Source: Microscilla marina ATCC 23134 | GTDB lineage: Bacteria; Bacteroidota; Bacteroidia; Cytophagales; Microscillaceae | Assembly (NCBI RefSeq): GCF_000169175.1 | Contig: NZ_AAWS01000054.1 | Location: 1-61,213, forward strand | Direction: 5' to 3' | DNA length: 61,213 nt | Shown here: positions 8,103 through 17,254 of the stretch, piece after piece | Layout: each line of letters opens with the position of its first letter | Position numbering within the stretch: the first letter of the stretch is position 1 | Notes under the pieces: generated by a model | Told to the model about the DNA's origin: nothing | The model's input: only the letters and a program-made list of their open reading frames with translations | Databases searched by the model: none | Position numbers and translations under genes: made by a program

Positions 8103-8474
8103 ATGGCAAATGCAATCAATTGGTTCGAAATTCCCGCCAATAATCTTGAACGTGCGGTTGAGTTCTACAAAGCGGTACTGGGTGGCGAGTTTCACCAACA
8201 AGAAACCAACGGTGTAAAAATGGCTTTTTTACCAATGGATGGTCAGGGACAGGTAGGAGGTGCCCTATGTAAAAGCGAAATGCATATACCTTCGGCTGAT
8301 GGAGCAGTGGTTTATCTTAATGGAGGAAAAGACCTGAGTACCCCTTTGTCAAAGGTGACCACAGCCGGAGGAGAAGTAGTCATGCCCAAAACAAAAATAT
8401 CAGATGAAATTGGCTACATGGCTTTTTTTATGGACACAGAGGGTAACAAAGTAGCCTTTCATTCGCCTAATTAA
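8103..8474 (+). CDS. VOC family protein (glyoxalase-like)
   Basis: The protein has 123 residues from the ATG at 8103; the frame continues upstream but that part is AT-rich and non-coding. It shows the vicinal oxygen chelate fold: INWFEIPANNLERAVEFYKAVLGGEF at the start (first beta-alpha-beta unit) and EIGYMAFFMDTEGNKVAFHS at the end (second metal-side strand with DTEGN). Such proteins are small metal-dependent enzymes or binding proteins with varied substrates; the substrate cannot be read from sequence. It is followed 97 nt later by a SnoaL-like gene on the same strand, possibly co-transcribed. Confidence 0.88.
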   Translation: MANAINWFEIPANNLERAVEFYKAVLGGEFHQQETNGVKMAFLPMDGQGQVGGALCKSEMHIPSADGAVVYLNGGKDLSTPLSKVTTAGGEVVMPKTKISDEIGYMAFFMDTEGNKVAFHSPN

Positions 8475-8571
8475 CCGCTTAATATTATTGAGTTACCATC
8501 AAAAATTGTAATTTCAAGTATTATCAAGAGTTTGTAATGACAAGCTCTCAACCTCAAAACTTTTAAAAATT

Positions 8572-8943
8572 ATGACTACTAAAGAAATCGCCCAAAAGTA
8601 CGTAGAATTAAACCGTACTGGACAACACATGCAGGCCTTGGAAGACTTATTTGCTAAAGATGCAGTAAGCATTGAGCCCAAAGGCACACCTACAGAGCAC
8701 GCAGAAGGTTTAGATGCCTTGAAAAAGAAAAATGAAGAGTTTGCTACCATGGTAGAAGAAATGCATGGAATGGAAGTATCAGATCCCATAGTAGCTGATA
8801 ACTTCTTTAGTTGCACCATGAAAATGGATGTTACCCTCAAAGGTATGCCGCGTAACCACATGGAAGAGGTTTGTTTGTACCATGTAAAAGATGGTAAAAT
8901 TACATCAGAACAATTCTTTTATACGCCACCTTCTATGAATTAA
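8572..8943 (+). CDS. SnoaL-like / NTF2-fold protein
   Basis: The protein has 123 residues. The cone-shaped NTF2 fold is indicated by an N-terminal helix pair (TKEIAQKYVELNRTGQHMQA), then LEDLFAKDAVSIEP, a middle helix with GLDALKKKNEEF, and a C-terminal strand series ending EEVCLYHVKDGKITSEQFFY. This order is that of SnoaL-like proteins, which include small isomerases, hydrolases and ligand-binding proteins. No catalytic residues can be assigned with confidence. It is soluble and cytoplasmic. It follows the VOC gene and precedes a bidirectional terminator. Confidence 0.82.
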   Translation: MTTKEIAQKYVELNRTGQHMQALEDLFAKDAVSIEPKGTPTEHAEGLDALKKKNEEFATMVEEMHGMEVSDPIVADNFFSCTMKMDVTLKGMPRNHMEEVCLYHVKDGKITSEQFFYTPPSMN

Positions 8944-9012
8944 AAATAGACTTATCATCCCCCTTGCCTTATCAAAATAGTCACAAGGGGGATAACTTTG
9001 ATTTACTTCAAT

Positions 9013-9048
9013 AAAAAAGCTACCGAAACCCAAAAGTTTCAATAGCTT
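9013..9048 (-). terminator. Terminator between convergent genes
   Basis: The stem AAGCTA-cc-GAAAC pairs with GTTTC-aa-TAGCTT around a 6-nt loop (9017-9048). On the minus strand it is followed by a T-run, so it ends the TPR gene; it may also stop the SnoaL-like transcript. Confidence 0.7.
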
Positions 9049-9077
9049 ATTAAAGTCCTGCCAATGATACGATATAC

Positions 9078-9920
9078 CTACTGGTTGATCGTTTCAGAGT
9101 CTTTCTTTATATTAGTATTTAGCACTTCCTGTGTTTTGTTGCGTTGGGTCAGGAGGTAAATAAGCGCAACCAGCAATACCAAAATGAGGGCACCTAACCC
9201 AATGATAATATATAGAGACATATTGTTTTTAGAGGTTTCACCTTTGGCTTGGTTCTGCAATTTATCTATGTATGCATACAACCCAAGTAACAAACGTGCA
9301 GTATTGCTGTTTTCACCCAAAAAGTCTTCATTCTCCATGGCTTTGTGTAAAATGGCTTCAGCTTTCTTGTACTGCCCCAAGTGACTATACAATTCGCCAA
9401 GCTTCTCAGAGACCCGACTAATGCCTGCAATGTCCTTAGCTTGTTTTTTATAATCAAGTACTTGCTCATAAGTACTCAACGCATTTTTGTAGCTGGTTTC
9501 GTCTCCCAGGCGATAGTAAAAATCAGCGATGGCTTCCAACGCCTTCATAATACTCTGCTTATCTTGTAAATTTTTATAAATCTTCAATGCTTTTTGATAG
9601 TCGGCAATGGCTGTTTTAGCGTGATGTAATTCTTGATATTCTATAAATCCGTTATTCATCAACGCATCTGCTATTCCCTTATCATATTTGGCTTTTTGAG
9701 CCATTTCTAAAGCTTGTTTGGCCAAAAAAGCGGCCTTTCCCTGATGGTCGCGGCTATATTCATACACTAGAGCGTTTAAAGTGTTTATCTCCGCTTTTAT
9801 ATCTTTATCTTTTACCAATCGCCACATACGGTTTAGGCTATCAATCTTAGCACAATTTTGTGCTTGAACCTGGGGCATTAACACGATTGTAATTAGAATA
9901 AATAGCAATATCTTATTCAT
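9078..9920 (-). CDS. TPR protein with signal peptide and C-terminal membrane anchor
   Basis: The protein has 280 residues from the ATG at 9920 (MNKILLFILITIV); a longer frame to 9959 is less likely because the signal peptide would be buried. The signal peptide is residues 1-20, ending VQA. Several TPR units follow across about 40-215 (for example GIADALMNNGFIEYQE and AIADYQKALKIYKNL). A single membrane helix lies near residues 236-260, with a short charged cytoplasmic tail of about 25 residues. The layout equals the sensor half of Bacteroidota TPR-type histidine kinases or regulators, but no kinase, HTH or other output domain follows. It may sense or scaffold in the periplasm. Confidence 0.8.
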   Translation of the reverse strand: MNKILLFILITIVLMPQVQAQNCAKIDSLNRMWRLVKDKDIKAEINTLNALVYEYSRDHQGKAAFLAKQALEMAQKAKYDKGIADALMNNGFIEYQELHHAKTAIADYQKALKIYKNLQDKQSIMKALEAIADFYYRLGDETSYKNALSTYEQVLDYKKQAKDIAGISRVSEKLGELYSHLGQYKKAEAILHKAMENEDFLGENSNTARLLLGLYAYIDKLQNQAKGETSKNNMSLYIIIGLGALILVLLVALIYLLTQRNKTQEVLNTNIKKDSETINQ

Positions 9921-10083
9921 GATTATATAGATTTGTATCGCATATTTGTTTAAATGCAATAGGTTGATTTGATATATGGTTGACGAAAAGAGGTTTTTAT
10001 ACTTTCACAAGTGCAAAATTTTTACCAAAAACTTGTTATTTTGGAAAAAAACATAAAGTAGAACACTCAACGTACTTTCAGAT

Positions 10084-10761
10084 ATGTTCCCCAAAAATCA
10101 GGTAAAGCAGCTGGTTAACAGTTTATTAACTATTTCAAAACAAAACCCTTTACCACTACATGCTGAGCACATACATTTGCTGGTAGCTCAACTATTACAC
10201 TACCACCAACACCAAACCTTACATAAATTACCCTATTTTATCGAAGAGTGTACACCTGCCATACAGCCGGGTATCACCCCATTTTATACAGCACTTTGCC
10301 ATTGGTTAAACAACCCAGAAGAAGGTACTCAATTGTTGAGCCAGGCTTACAAAAGTGTTAGTATCAATGACTTATTGTTAATTTTAGGTCAAAGGCGTAC
10401 CCCGGCAAGTATCACTACCGAACAAGCACTGCCCCCTTTAAGAAAACACCTGTCAACAGCATTTAGCACTTATCATAAACAACATACCTTGAGTGTGGGT
10501 GCCCGTGCCTGGTGCAAACACGTAAACCGTTCTGAGCAAGAGTTTTGGGGAGTAGTAAAGGGAAATGATGAAGAAAAAAATAAAGCAGCAGAAGAGTTAT
10601 TAAATCACCTACTTGACAATACAACTTGGTGGAATGTGTTTGAGCATTACAAGCATGATTTGGTCTATGAGGTTCGTTTGCCATCAGGTCATGGGGCACG
10701 GTGGAGCGTAGGTGATATGAGGTTTATAGGGTTTTTGGAGCCATTTATTGAACAAGCATAA
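10084..10761 (+). CDS. Hypothetical protein, 225 aa
   Basis: The 225-residue protein is His- and Gln-rich near the N-terminus (residues about 25-50) with helical character throughout; there is no signal peptide or membrane segment. The C-terminal third has conserved-looking aromatic positions (TTWWNVFEHYKHD, then LPSGHGARW) that could form a small binding domain. I do not recognise the family. It is a single gene bounded by a strong terminator and convergent to the MoxR-like gene. Confidence 0.65.
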   Translation: MFPKNQVKQLVNSLLTISKQNPLPLHAEHIHLLVAQLLHYHQHQTLHKLPYFIEECTPAIQPGITPFYTALCHWLNNPEEGTQLLSQAYKSVSINDLLLILGQRRTPASITTEQALPPLRKHLSTAFSTYHKQHTLSVGARAWCKHVNRSEQEFWGVVKGNDEEKNKAAEELLNHLLDNTTWWNVFEHYKHDLVYEVRLPSGHGARWSVGDMRFIGFLEPFIEQA

Positions 10762-10790
10762 AAAAAACGGGCAATTTTTGATTGCCCGTT
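10761..10790. terminator. Bidirectional terminator
   Basis: A perfect 10-bp stem (AACGGGCAAT at 10766-10775, ATTGCCCGTT at 10781-10790) lies between two convergent genes, with an A-run on its left side. The A-run reads as a T-run on the minus strand, so it serves the MoxR-like gene best. Confidence 0.8.
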
Positions 10791-10814
10791 TCTGATATAT
10801 ATAATAAATATTTT

Positions 10815-11945
10815 CTACATCTTTTTTAGTAGTAATTGGCCTATTTCGGGGTCAGCCATAATAGACTTAAGGCTAGGATTGCTAGAGCTCACCAGGTCTT
10901 GTGCTGCAATTAGTCTCATATCATTGGGCAAAAAGTCCATCTTGAGAAATTTCTTAATATTATCTATCTGGCCTTGTTTAAACTTAGCCTCTGCTATAGT
11001 CAGATAGTTAATTAACCTGGTACAAATTACAGATAAGATGTCTACCCGTTTGGTTTTTTGATCTACCAAACCTTTTATTTTTTGGTAAACTTCTTTTTCA
11101 AAACTTTTGGTATTAATAATCTCTTCAGGAGTAATCAGTTTAGACAAGTCATTGTTTAGAAAAGCCATAAATGACGTCACTGTATTGCTATCCAAACAGG
11201 CATCAGCCAACATTTTTACCAGTCCAAGTTCTTTCTTTAAATCTTTAAGAGGTGAAATGTTTTCAAAGAATTGCACCAACGTACGGGGAGTGGTTCGTTC
11301 TCCTGTTACTGCCTCTGGGTAAGTAAGTACAAAACTGATTCCACGGGGGTCTACTCCATTTTGTTCGGCCCATAATGCCCATTTTTTCACATCAAATGTC
11401 AATGTAATGTGCATCATACGTGTAAGCATGGCAAAATCCATAGGGGTGACTGAGTAGTCGCCGCCGCCATCTGGGTTAGCCGTAAGAATGATATGCCATT
11501 TTTCGGGCAGTTTCCAACTTACCAACTCATAATTTTGGAGCAATTGCATGATACCTCGGAGTATACGGTCATCTGCGCGGTTTACATCATCAATTAATAA
11601 TATGCCAGGACCTTCTTCTCTTGGAACCCAGTCAGGTGGAATAAAAACAGTGGAATTATCTTTTTCAGAGCTATTGTTGGTGTTAATAGCAGGCATTCCC
11701 AAGAGGTCACCCATTTCTTCAAATTGTGCGGGAGCTATATAAGTAAACTTGTATCCATTGGCTTTAGCAAAATTTTCTACAGTTTGGGTTTTACCAATAC
11801 CGTGTTCCCCCCAAACACAGATAGGGGTTTTAAGTCTACCGCTGTTTTCAGCAATTTCATTGGTGGTTAAAGTATGTTTTACAAAGTTTATTAGTTCCTC
11901 AGTGTTACATTTTGTTCCGTAATATATATAACTGTTGTTTTTCAT
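10815..11945 (-). CDS. MoxR-like AAA+ ATPase
   Basis: The protein has 376 residues. The Walker A motif GEHGIGKT is at 46-53, Walker B ILLIDDVNRA at 115-124, sensor 1 Asn at 157 in ILTANPDGG, and a likely arginine finger in LTRMMH near 176. This is the AAA_5/MoxR layout, ATPases that usually act as chaperones together with a VWA-domain partner. The C-terminal 170 residues are helical and hold no other domain that I recognise. No VWA gene is visible here; instead a SET-domain gene and an acyltransferase-like gene lie upstream on the same strand (gaps of 250 and 86 bp). Confidence 0.87.
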   Translation of the reverse strand: MKNNSYIYYGTKCNTEELINFVKHTLTTNEIAENSGRLKTPICVWGEHGIGKTQTVENFAKANGYKFTYIAPAQFEEMGDLLGMPAINTNNSSEKDNSTVFIPPDWVPREEGPGILLIDDVNRADDRILRGIMQLLQNYELVSWKLPEKWHIILTANPDGGGDYSVTPMDFAMLTRMMHITLTFDVKKWALWAEQNGVDPRGISFVLTYPEAVTGERTTPRTLVQFFENISPLKDLKKELGLVKMLADACLDSNTVTSFMAFLNNDLSKLITPEEIINTKSFEKEVYQKIKGLVDQKTKRVDILSVICTRLINYLTIAEAKFKQGQIDNIKKFLKMDFLPNDMRLIAAQDLVSSSNPSLKSIMADPEIGQLLLKKM

Positions 11946-12195
11946 GTATTAAGTATGAAATGGTTTATTGCCGTACTAAAAAAGTGTTCTTTAAGATTCA
12001 AAGTTACACTTTTATACATACAATGAAAATAACTAAGAAGTTATATTTTTCTCACTTAAGAGAAGAAGAAATGTAGAAATTAAGAAGGGTAAAGATGGGT
12101 TATTGTATAATTTTTATGAAAACTAGTATTTAGCAGGGTAGATAATTTCGTTAATTATATGGATCAATAACCCAAAGCATGCTTGAAGGGAACAT

Positions 12196-12543
12196 TTAGG
12201 TAGCAGGGTATTTCTTGCCTCGCAATAATTTGCCACAACATTTGCAAACAAATGGTTTTTGTAATTCATCAGCCATTATGTTTTTATCAAATGTAATTTC
12301 ATCATTTGGTTTGAGGTCGTGTTGTGCCATTACTTTGCGTCCCACTATTTTAGCCGAGGGAGTACAATGATGATTGATGTATTGAGTATACGCATCTTCT
12401 ATGTGTTTGGCTTTGCTTATTTGTATAGAAGTACTGGTTGCATCGGCTTTTATTGGTCCTCTAAGCTCGAACAATAACTCTCCTTTTTTGTAGGGACGTT
12501 CAGTATAAAGACCAATGAAACCATTGCTTTCTTTTAAATGCAT
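12196..12543 (-). CDS. Minimal SET domain-containing protein
   Basis: The 115-residue protein consists of little more than a SET fold. The N-terminal strands are GLYTERPYKKGELLFELRG (KG-x-L like the SET entry). The pseudoknot motif NHHCTPSA (57-64) matches the SET consensus NHSCxPN. DLKPNDEITFD (76-86) matches the second motif, but the following catalytic-type Tyr is Lys87 here. A post-SET-like Cys group, CKCCG, lies at 100-104. SET proteins are SAM-dependent lysine methyltransferases; bacterial ones are rare and often small. With the Tyr missing, activity is doubtful. It is probably in one unit with its neighbours. Confidence 0.8.
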   Translation of the reverse strand: MHLKESNGFIGLYTERPYKKGELLFELRGPIKADATSTSIQISKAKHIEDAYTQYINHHCTPSAKIVGRKVMAQHDLKPNDEITFDKNIMADELQKPFVCKCCGKLLRGKKYPAT

Positions 12544-12629
12544 GATTTTTTGAATGTTTATAATATTGCTTATATGCTATTTTTCTAACATAGCAAGAGG
12601 CAGTAGGAACCTTATGAAGGGCATGAAGT

Positions 12630-13331
12630 TTAGCTCAGGTGGCTATTGATATTCATCCAGCTTTTGAGGTCTTTGCCTAAAATAAACACAGGATAAGTGA
12701 TAGAACCAAGGTAGTCAATACCTTCGCCCATACGTTGTACATGAACCCCTTTTACACGATAAATGCGGTATGCCATTGCGTCGGCCTCACCAATAATCAT
12801 GTTGTGTTCTTCCTGGGTCACCACGTTGTAGCATTCCCACATGAGTTTATCCAGGATCTGCACTGATGACAGTTTGGTCTCAGCAGCCTGAAGGGTGTAC
12901 TTGTTGATGGCTGTGCGTCCCATATGCCAAAAGTCTCTTGTAGGGATGTTTCCCATTTCAAAGAATTCTTTTAAGTTATAATTGAATTCTGTTTCGATGG
13001 CAAAATCTAAAGAGGGAACTTTTTTGGTTACTTTTGCTCCTCCTACAAATTCTCCTTCATGGGTTTTGAAAGCAAAGTAGTAAGAATGCTCAAATTGTTC
13101 TTTATCTTCTTGAATCATATGTTCCAGTTCTCCATCTACTGGCTCCCAGCCATTTCGTTTTTTGTAACTGTCAACATATACATCATATACAAACTTTGAA
13201 TATTTTTCCAGGCTTTTGCGACCTACTTGACAAAATATTAAGCCATCAATAATACTTAATACTTTATCTTCTGTCAACGCCTGATTTTTAGCAGTCGATT
13301 TTTCGTTTATTGAATACATTTTATAACTCAA
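12630..13331 (-). CDS. GNAT-fold protein, N-acyl amino acid / autoinducer synthase-like
   Basis: The protein has 233 residues. After a helical N-terminus (residues 1-65), a GNAT-like core follows: SYYFAFKTHEGEFVGGAKVT (about 88-107) forms the first strands and HMGRTAINK (about 137-145) corresponds to the E-x-x-R region of LuxI/FeeM-type synthases. GEADAMAYRIYRVKGVHVQRMGEGIDYLG (about 183-211) matches the late core where these enzymes place substrate contacts. The length is typical of FeeM or AHL-synthase-like proteins. It may make N-acyl amino acids or a signal molecule, but plain acetyltransferase activity is possible. It lies at the upstream end of the MoxR/SET cluster. Confidence 0.6.
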   Translation of the reverse strand: MSYKMYSINEKSTAKNQALTEDKVLSIIDGLIFCQVGRKSLEKYSKFVYDVYVDSYKKRNGWEPVDGELEHMIQEDKEQFEHSYYFAFKTHEGEFVGGAKVTKKVPSLDFAIETEFNYNLKEFFEMGNIPTRDFWHMGRTAINKYTLQAAETKLSSVQILDKLMWECYNVVTQEEHNMIIGEADAMAYRIYRVKGVHVQRMGEGIDYLGSITYPVFILGKDLKSWMNINSHLS

Positions 13332-13586
13332 ATTATCAGTTTTTCTAAAAAAATATAAATTCTTGAAACCTTTTTTTTGCCTTACCGTATTTCCTTGTAA
13401 GGTTAATTATATCTGATACCTTATACCCTTATTATTTATTTTGTTGCAAAGTAACGACAAAACCCGCGTAAAGTAAAGTCAAAATTTAATATATCTTACA
13501 TACCATATTTTTTCATCAAATTTATTTAAATCAGCCTTTAGTAGTACAAAAAATACGACATGACAAATATTCGTCAAGGCCATGAG

Positions 13587-13624
13587 TATATATACCTATG
13601 TGTAAATAGGTGTAGGTATATATA
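13587..13624. repeat. Perfect 12-bp inverted repeat
   Basis: TATATATACCTA (13587-13598) and TAGGTATATATA (13613-13624) are separated by 14 nt. It lies about 250 bp upstream of the minus-strand acyltransferase start and could be an operator or hairpin. Confidence 0.5.
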
Positions 13625-14310
13625 GTTAACTTGCTATTTATTTTGTATAGCTAAACATTTGAGTTTAATATATTACTTATCTTACATTTGCCTCGCAAAC
13701 AATAAATGAGGGTTTGGGAATGTTTTTACACTTAAAGCATCCATCTACAAATATTAAAACACCTGCAACAATAGTTAAGGTAAGCCTAAGCAATATGTTC
13801 AATGTTCACTCTTTGGGCGCAAAATAGGGGTTTTGAATACTGCACTTTGTCACGAAAATACTTTAACGATGCTAAACTCTTAAACTTCTCAGTTTTCCAC
13901 TCGGAACAAAGTTTTTACACCTACTTTAAATTCATATCTTTTTATTAAAATAAGCCAGGAAAATAGCTGTTAAAGTTAGCTTGAACCTTCCATTATTTCT
14001 TGTTATACACTTGAGGATTGTTTGGTATAATTAAGTAAGCTACCTCACTTACTCAAAATTAAACGGGTGAATTACGGGAACTCTTTCTTTTTACTTACCA
14101 ATCTTATCTAACTCAAAAGAAGCTGTTTTTTCTTTAAAATTCTTTTGTTTGTGAGGTTTTGCTTCAATGTCAGTACTTTAGGGAATGTTAATAAAGGAGT
14201 TGATGTTATGTACTGTCCTCAAAAGGCTTGATTAAATGGCTATATTTTTCTGCGGTGCATTGCGAAACAATATAGCAATATAACCATCAAAATAGAGGTG
14301 CTTAGAAGGA

Positions 14311-14341
14311 TTTGCGTAACTCCCGTAAAATAATAGCTTTG
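14311..14341 (+). promoter_or_regulatory. Bacteroidota-type promoter for the FtsX permease
   Basis: The -33 box TTTG (14311-14314) and -7 box TAGCTTTG (14334-14341) are exactly 19 nt apart, matching the Bacteroidota sigma factor consensus TTTG-N19-TAnnTTTG. The expected start lies near 14348, giving an untranslated leader of about 140 nt. Confidence 0.65.
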
Positions 14342-14485
14342 TGTATTAAAACCGAACAGTGGTGTTCTATTCAGGACGATTATGTTTTATTTAAGTTTAT
14401 TTATGTGTTTGATAGTCAGGGGTTTAATTAGCGGGCACTTATTTTGACTTAATCGCAAACACATCATGAACAAAACCATATTTCC

Positions 14486-16954
14486 ATGTTAAAAAACTAT
14501 CTTGTAATTGCGATGCGCAACATGCTTAGGCATAAGTTTTACTCTCTGTTAAACATCTTGGGGCTTGCCATTGGGCTAAACGCATTTTTGGTGATTATGC
14601 TATACCTAAATGATGAAAAAAACTATGATCGCTTTAACAAAGACATTGATCAAATTTTCCGGGTGACTCAGACTAATATGTGGGACAAAGATAGCCCGTT
14701 GTATCTTGATGCCGTAGGGCCGGCTGTAGCGCCTACAATAAGAACAGAAATACCTGAGGTAGAGGAGGTTTGTAGGGTACACTCGGACGGAGACTATTTG
14801 GGCGTTTATAAAGACAAACAGACTAATAATTTAATATCTTTTGACGAAAAAAAAATATTGATAACAGAGGCTAACTTTTTAAAAGTATTTTCTTACCCCT
14901 TGAAAGAAGGAGACCCTGACAAAATATTACACAAGCCCAACCTGGTAGTGATTAGTCAAGCTACAGCCCGAAGGTATTTTGGCGACAAGCCAGCATTGGG
15001 TAAAACCATTCGGTTAACCAAGGGTAAATATGACCAATTATTTGAAGTAAGTGGGGTAATAGATAACAAGCAGGGACAGTCACATATGGATTTTGATATG
15101 TTGGTGTCTATGTCTTCTTTTAACACCATAAGAAAGCGTGAGTGGATATGGATTTGGACTACTTTTGTGACTTATATCAAAGTGAAAAAACAAGCTTCGC
15201 TCGCTGAGCTACAACAAAAGCTGAAAGTTTTGCCTGAGAAACATGCAGAAGCATCTATTAAGCGAATTTACGGACAAAGTTACAAAGATTTTATAGGAGA
15301 ATATAAGCCTTGGTATCTGCAAGCTCAACCTTTAGGCGATGTTTATCTTCAGTCTACTTATGCAGGCAATAGATTGGGTGCTCAGGGCGATATACGCTAT
15401 TATTACGTGTTTTTAGCGGTAGGTATTTTAATTATTGTATTGTCTTGTATCAATTTTATGAACCTGGCAACTGCCAGAGCTACCCAAAGAGCCAAAGAAG
15501 TAGGCATACGCAAGGTATTGGGGTCAGAAAGAAGCTTACTTGTATGGCAGTTTTTAGGAGAAGCATTTATTTTTACTTTGCTGGCCACTGTATTGGCTTT
15601 AGTAGCTACAGAGGTAGGTTTAGGTTTTTTCAATCAGCTTACAGGCAGGGAGTTGAGTATAATGGTGTTGCTACAACCTACTTTTTTGTTGTCTGTGATA
15701 CTTTTGCCTATAGTAATTGCCTTATTTGCGGGCGGGTATCCAGCGTTTTATATGACTAGGTTTACACCTGCCGATGCGCTCAAAGGCAAAATGAATAGTG
15801 GCAGAGAGGGGAGAAGCTTGAGAAATGGATTGGTAGTGCTACAGTTTAGCATATCTTGTGTGTTGATGATCTCCTCACTTGTGTTGTTCCAACAGCTTAA
15901 GTATTGGCAAACCAAGAAGTTAGGATTTGATCACAAACAACTGGTAGTGGTGCCAAAAGTAGAAAGGTTGGGTAACCAACTTGAGACTTTTCAACAAAAA
16001 CTACTGCAGCATACAGGGATAGAGCAAGCTGGTTGGTCTGATGCGTCACCCCCTAATATATGGATGCAAGACCACCTAAAAGCCGCTGAAAAAAACGCCA
16101 TTAAAATTCCTGTAAACATTATTAATACCCACGCTGATTACCTGAAGGCTTTGTCGCTGAGCGTTTTAGAAGGGCGCTTGTTTTCTCGGCAATTTTCTAA
16201 AGATACCAGCCATGTGATAATGAATGAAACAGCTGTGAAAGCCATGGGATGGAAGGTGCATCAGGCAGTAGGTAAAAAGTTGGTATATGGGGGCGATGCA
16301 AACTACTTTTATAAAGTGATAGGGGTTGTAAAAGACTTTAATTTTACTTCTTTGCAGCAAAATATCGAGCCTTTAGCATTTTTTCACCTAGGAGCAAACC
16401 TTTATGCAGGTACTCACCGTCATCTTACATTTAGGGTGAATAACTCAGCAGATGTGTCTCAAGTGTTGAGCTACGCAGAAGGTGTATGGAAATTGCTTGC
16501 CAAAGATCTGCCTTTTGAGTTTCAGTTTATGGATGGGCTATTCAGAAGAGCATATCAGGCAGAGCAGCGGGCTTCAGATATATTAATGATTTTTACGGGC
16601 TTGGCGTTGTTTATTGCGGCTTTGGGACTGATAGGGTTAGCCACGTTTTCGGCAGAGAGAAGAACCAAAGAAGTGGGAGTTCGTAAAGTGTTGGGAGCTA
16701 GCACATTACAGATTTTTACTTTGCTATCAAAAGAATATGCAAAGCTGATATTGTTGGCGTTGCTCATAGCTGTGCCATTGGCTTATTTGATGATGGATCG
16801 TTGGTTACAGGACTTTACTTACCGGGTGACTATTGATTGGCGAAACTTTTTATGGACAGCTATAGTAGCCCTGTTAGTGGCGGGTGTTGCCGTGGTATAT
16901 CAGTCAGTTAGAGCGGCCTTTGTCAATCCGGTAGAATCGTTGCGGGATGAATAG
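14486..16954 (+). CDS. FtsX/MacB-type ABC transporter permease
   Basis: The 822-residue membrane protein has two MacB-periplasmic/FtsX modules. The first helix is at about 18-42 after the family start MLKNYLVIAMRNMLRHK. A periplasmic domain (45-300), three helices (about 310-440), a linking helix with RNGLVVLQFSISCVLMISS, a second periplasmic domain (470-680) and three C-terminal helices follow. The paired motif KEVGIRKVLG / KEVGVRKVLG occurs in both FtsX cores. It is the standard large permease of Bacteroidota. No ATPase is next to it, so it must use one encoded elsewhere. It probably acts in export, or in extracting lipoproteins or antimicrobials. A 19-nt-spaced promoter and a terminator bracket it as one unit. 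Confidence 0.92.
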   Translation: MLKNYLVIAMRNMLRHKFYSLLNILGLAIGLNAFLVIMLYLNDEKNYDRFNKDIDQIFRVTQTNMWDKDSPLYLDAVGPAVAPTIRTEIPEVEEVCRVHSDGDYLGVYKDKQTNNLISFDEKKILITEANFLKVFSYPLKEGDPDKILHKPNLVVISQATARRYFGDKPALGKTIRLTKGKYDQLFEVSGVIDNKQGQSHMDFDMLVSMSSFNTIRKREWIWIWTTFVTYIKVKKQASLAELQQKLKVLPEKHAEASIKRIYGQSYKDFIGEYKPWYLQAQPLGDVYLQSTYAGNRLGAQGDIRYYYVFLAVGILIIVLSCINFMNLATARATQRAKEVGIRKVLGSERSLLVWQFLGEAFIFTLLATVLALVATEVGLGFFNQLTGRELSIMVLLQPTFLLSVILLPIVIALFAGGYPAFYMTRFTPADALKGKMNSGREGRSLRNGLVVLQFSISCVLMISSLVLFQQLKYWQTKKLGFDHKQLVVVPKVERLGNQLETFQQKLLQHTGIEQAGWSDASPPNIWMQDHLKAAEKNAIKIPVNIINTHADYLKALSLSVLEGRLFSRQFSKDTSHVIMNETAVKAMGWKVHQAVGKKLVYGGDANYFYKVIGVVKDFNFTSLQQNIEPLAFFHLGANLYAGTHRHLTFRVNNSADVSQVLSYAEGVWKLLAKDLPFEFQFMDGLFRRAYQAEQRASDILMIFTGLALFIAALGLIGLATFSAERRTKEVGVRKVLGASTLQIFTLLSKEYAKLILLALLIAVPLAYLMMDRWLQDFTYRVTIDWRNFLWTAIVALLVAGVAVVYQSVRAAFVNPVESLRDE

Positions 16955-16982
16955 GTATAAAACGAAAAATTGACTTTACCAA

Positions 16983-17011
16983 CCTCTTTGAACACTCAAA
17001 GGGGTTTTTTT
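16983..17011 (+). terminator. Terminator of the FtsX permease gene
   Basis: A 9-bp stem (CCTCTTTGA with TCAAAGGGG, one G-T pair) with loop ACAC is followed by seven T residues, 29 nt after the stop. Confidence 0.85.
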
Positions 17012-17254
17012 CATGCACAAGTTTTGCTACATTTAGCTTTTTGAGCACTGCTTTAAAGTTATGTCTTAGGTTTGGTTTGAATAAATTTTAAGTTGTTGAG
17101 AATGAGTCAAACGGTTGCCTTTGAATTTAGGCAAGTTTCAAGCGTTTATTTACACGGTAAAAATCAAACAATCAACTAATTTTTAAAACAATGCTCCTAT
17201 ACTCAGGTATTAATTACCTGTAAACTTATAATTTTTGAAAACGATTTTTTATTG

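Larger units (their letters stand above)
13332..14485. other. 1.15-kb gene-free region
   Basis: I see no gene in this AT-rich stretch. It contains a 12-bp inverted repeat at 13587-13624, weaker repeats (TTACGGGA at 14072 and TCCCGTAA at 14321) and a promoter near 14311-14341 that reads into the FtsX permease gene. Confidence 0.6.

Noticed and set aside
14072-14328. TTACGGGA ... TCCCGTAA as a further palindromic element
   Set aside because: Only 8 bp of good terminal match, 257 bp long and no hairpin at the centre; does not fit the family and overlaps the promoter.
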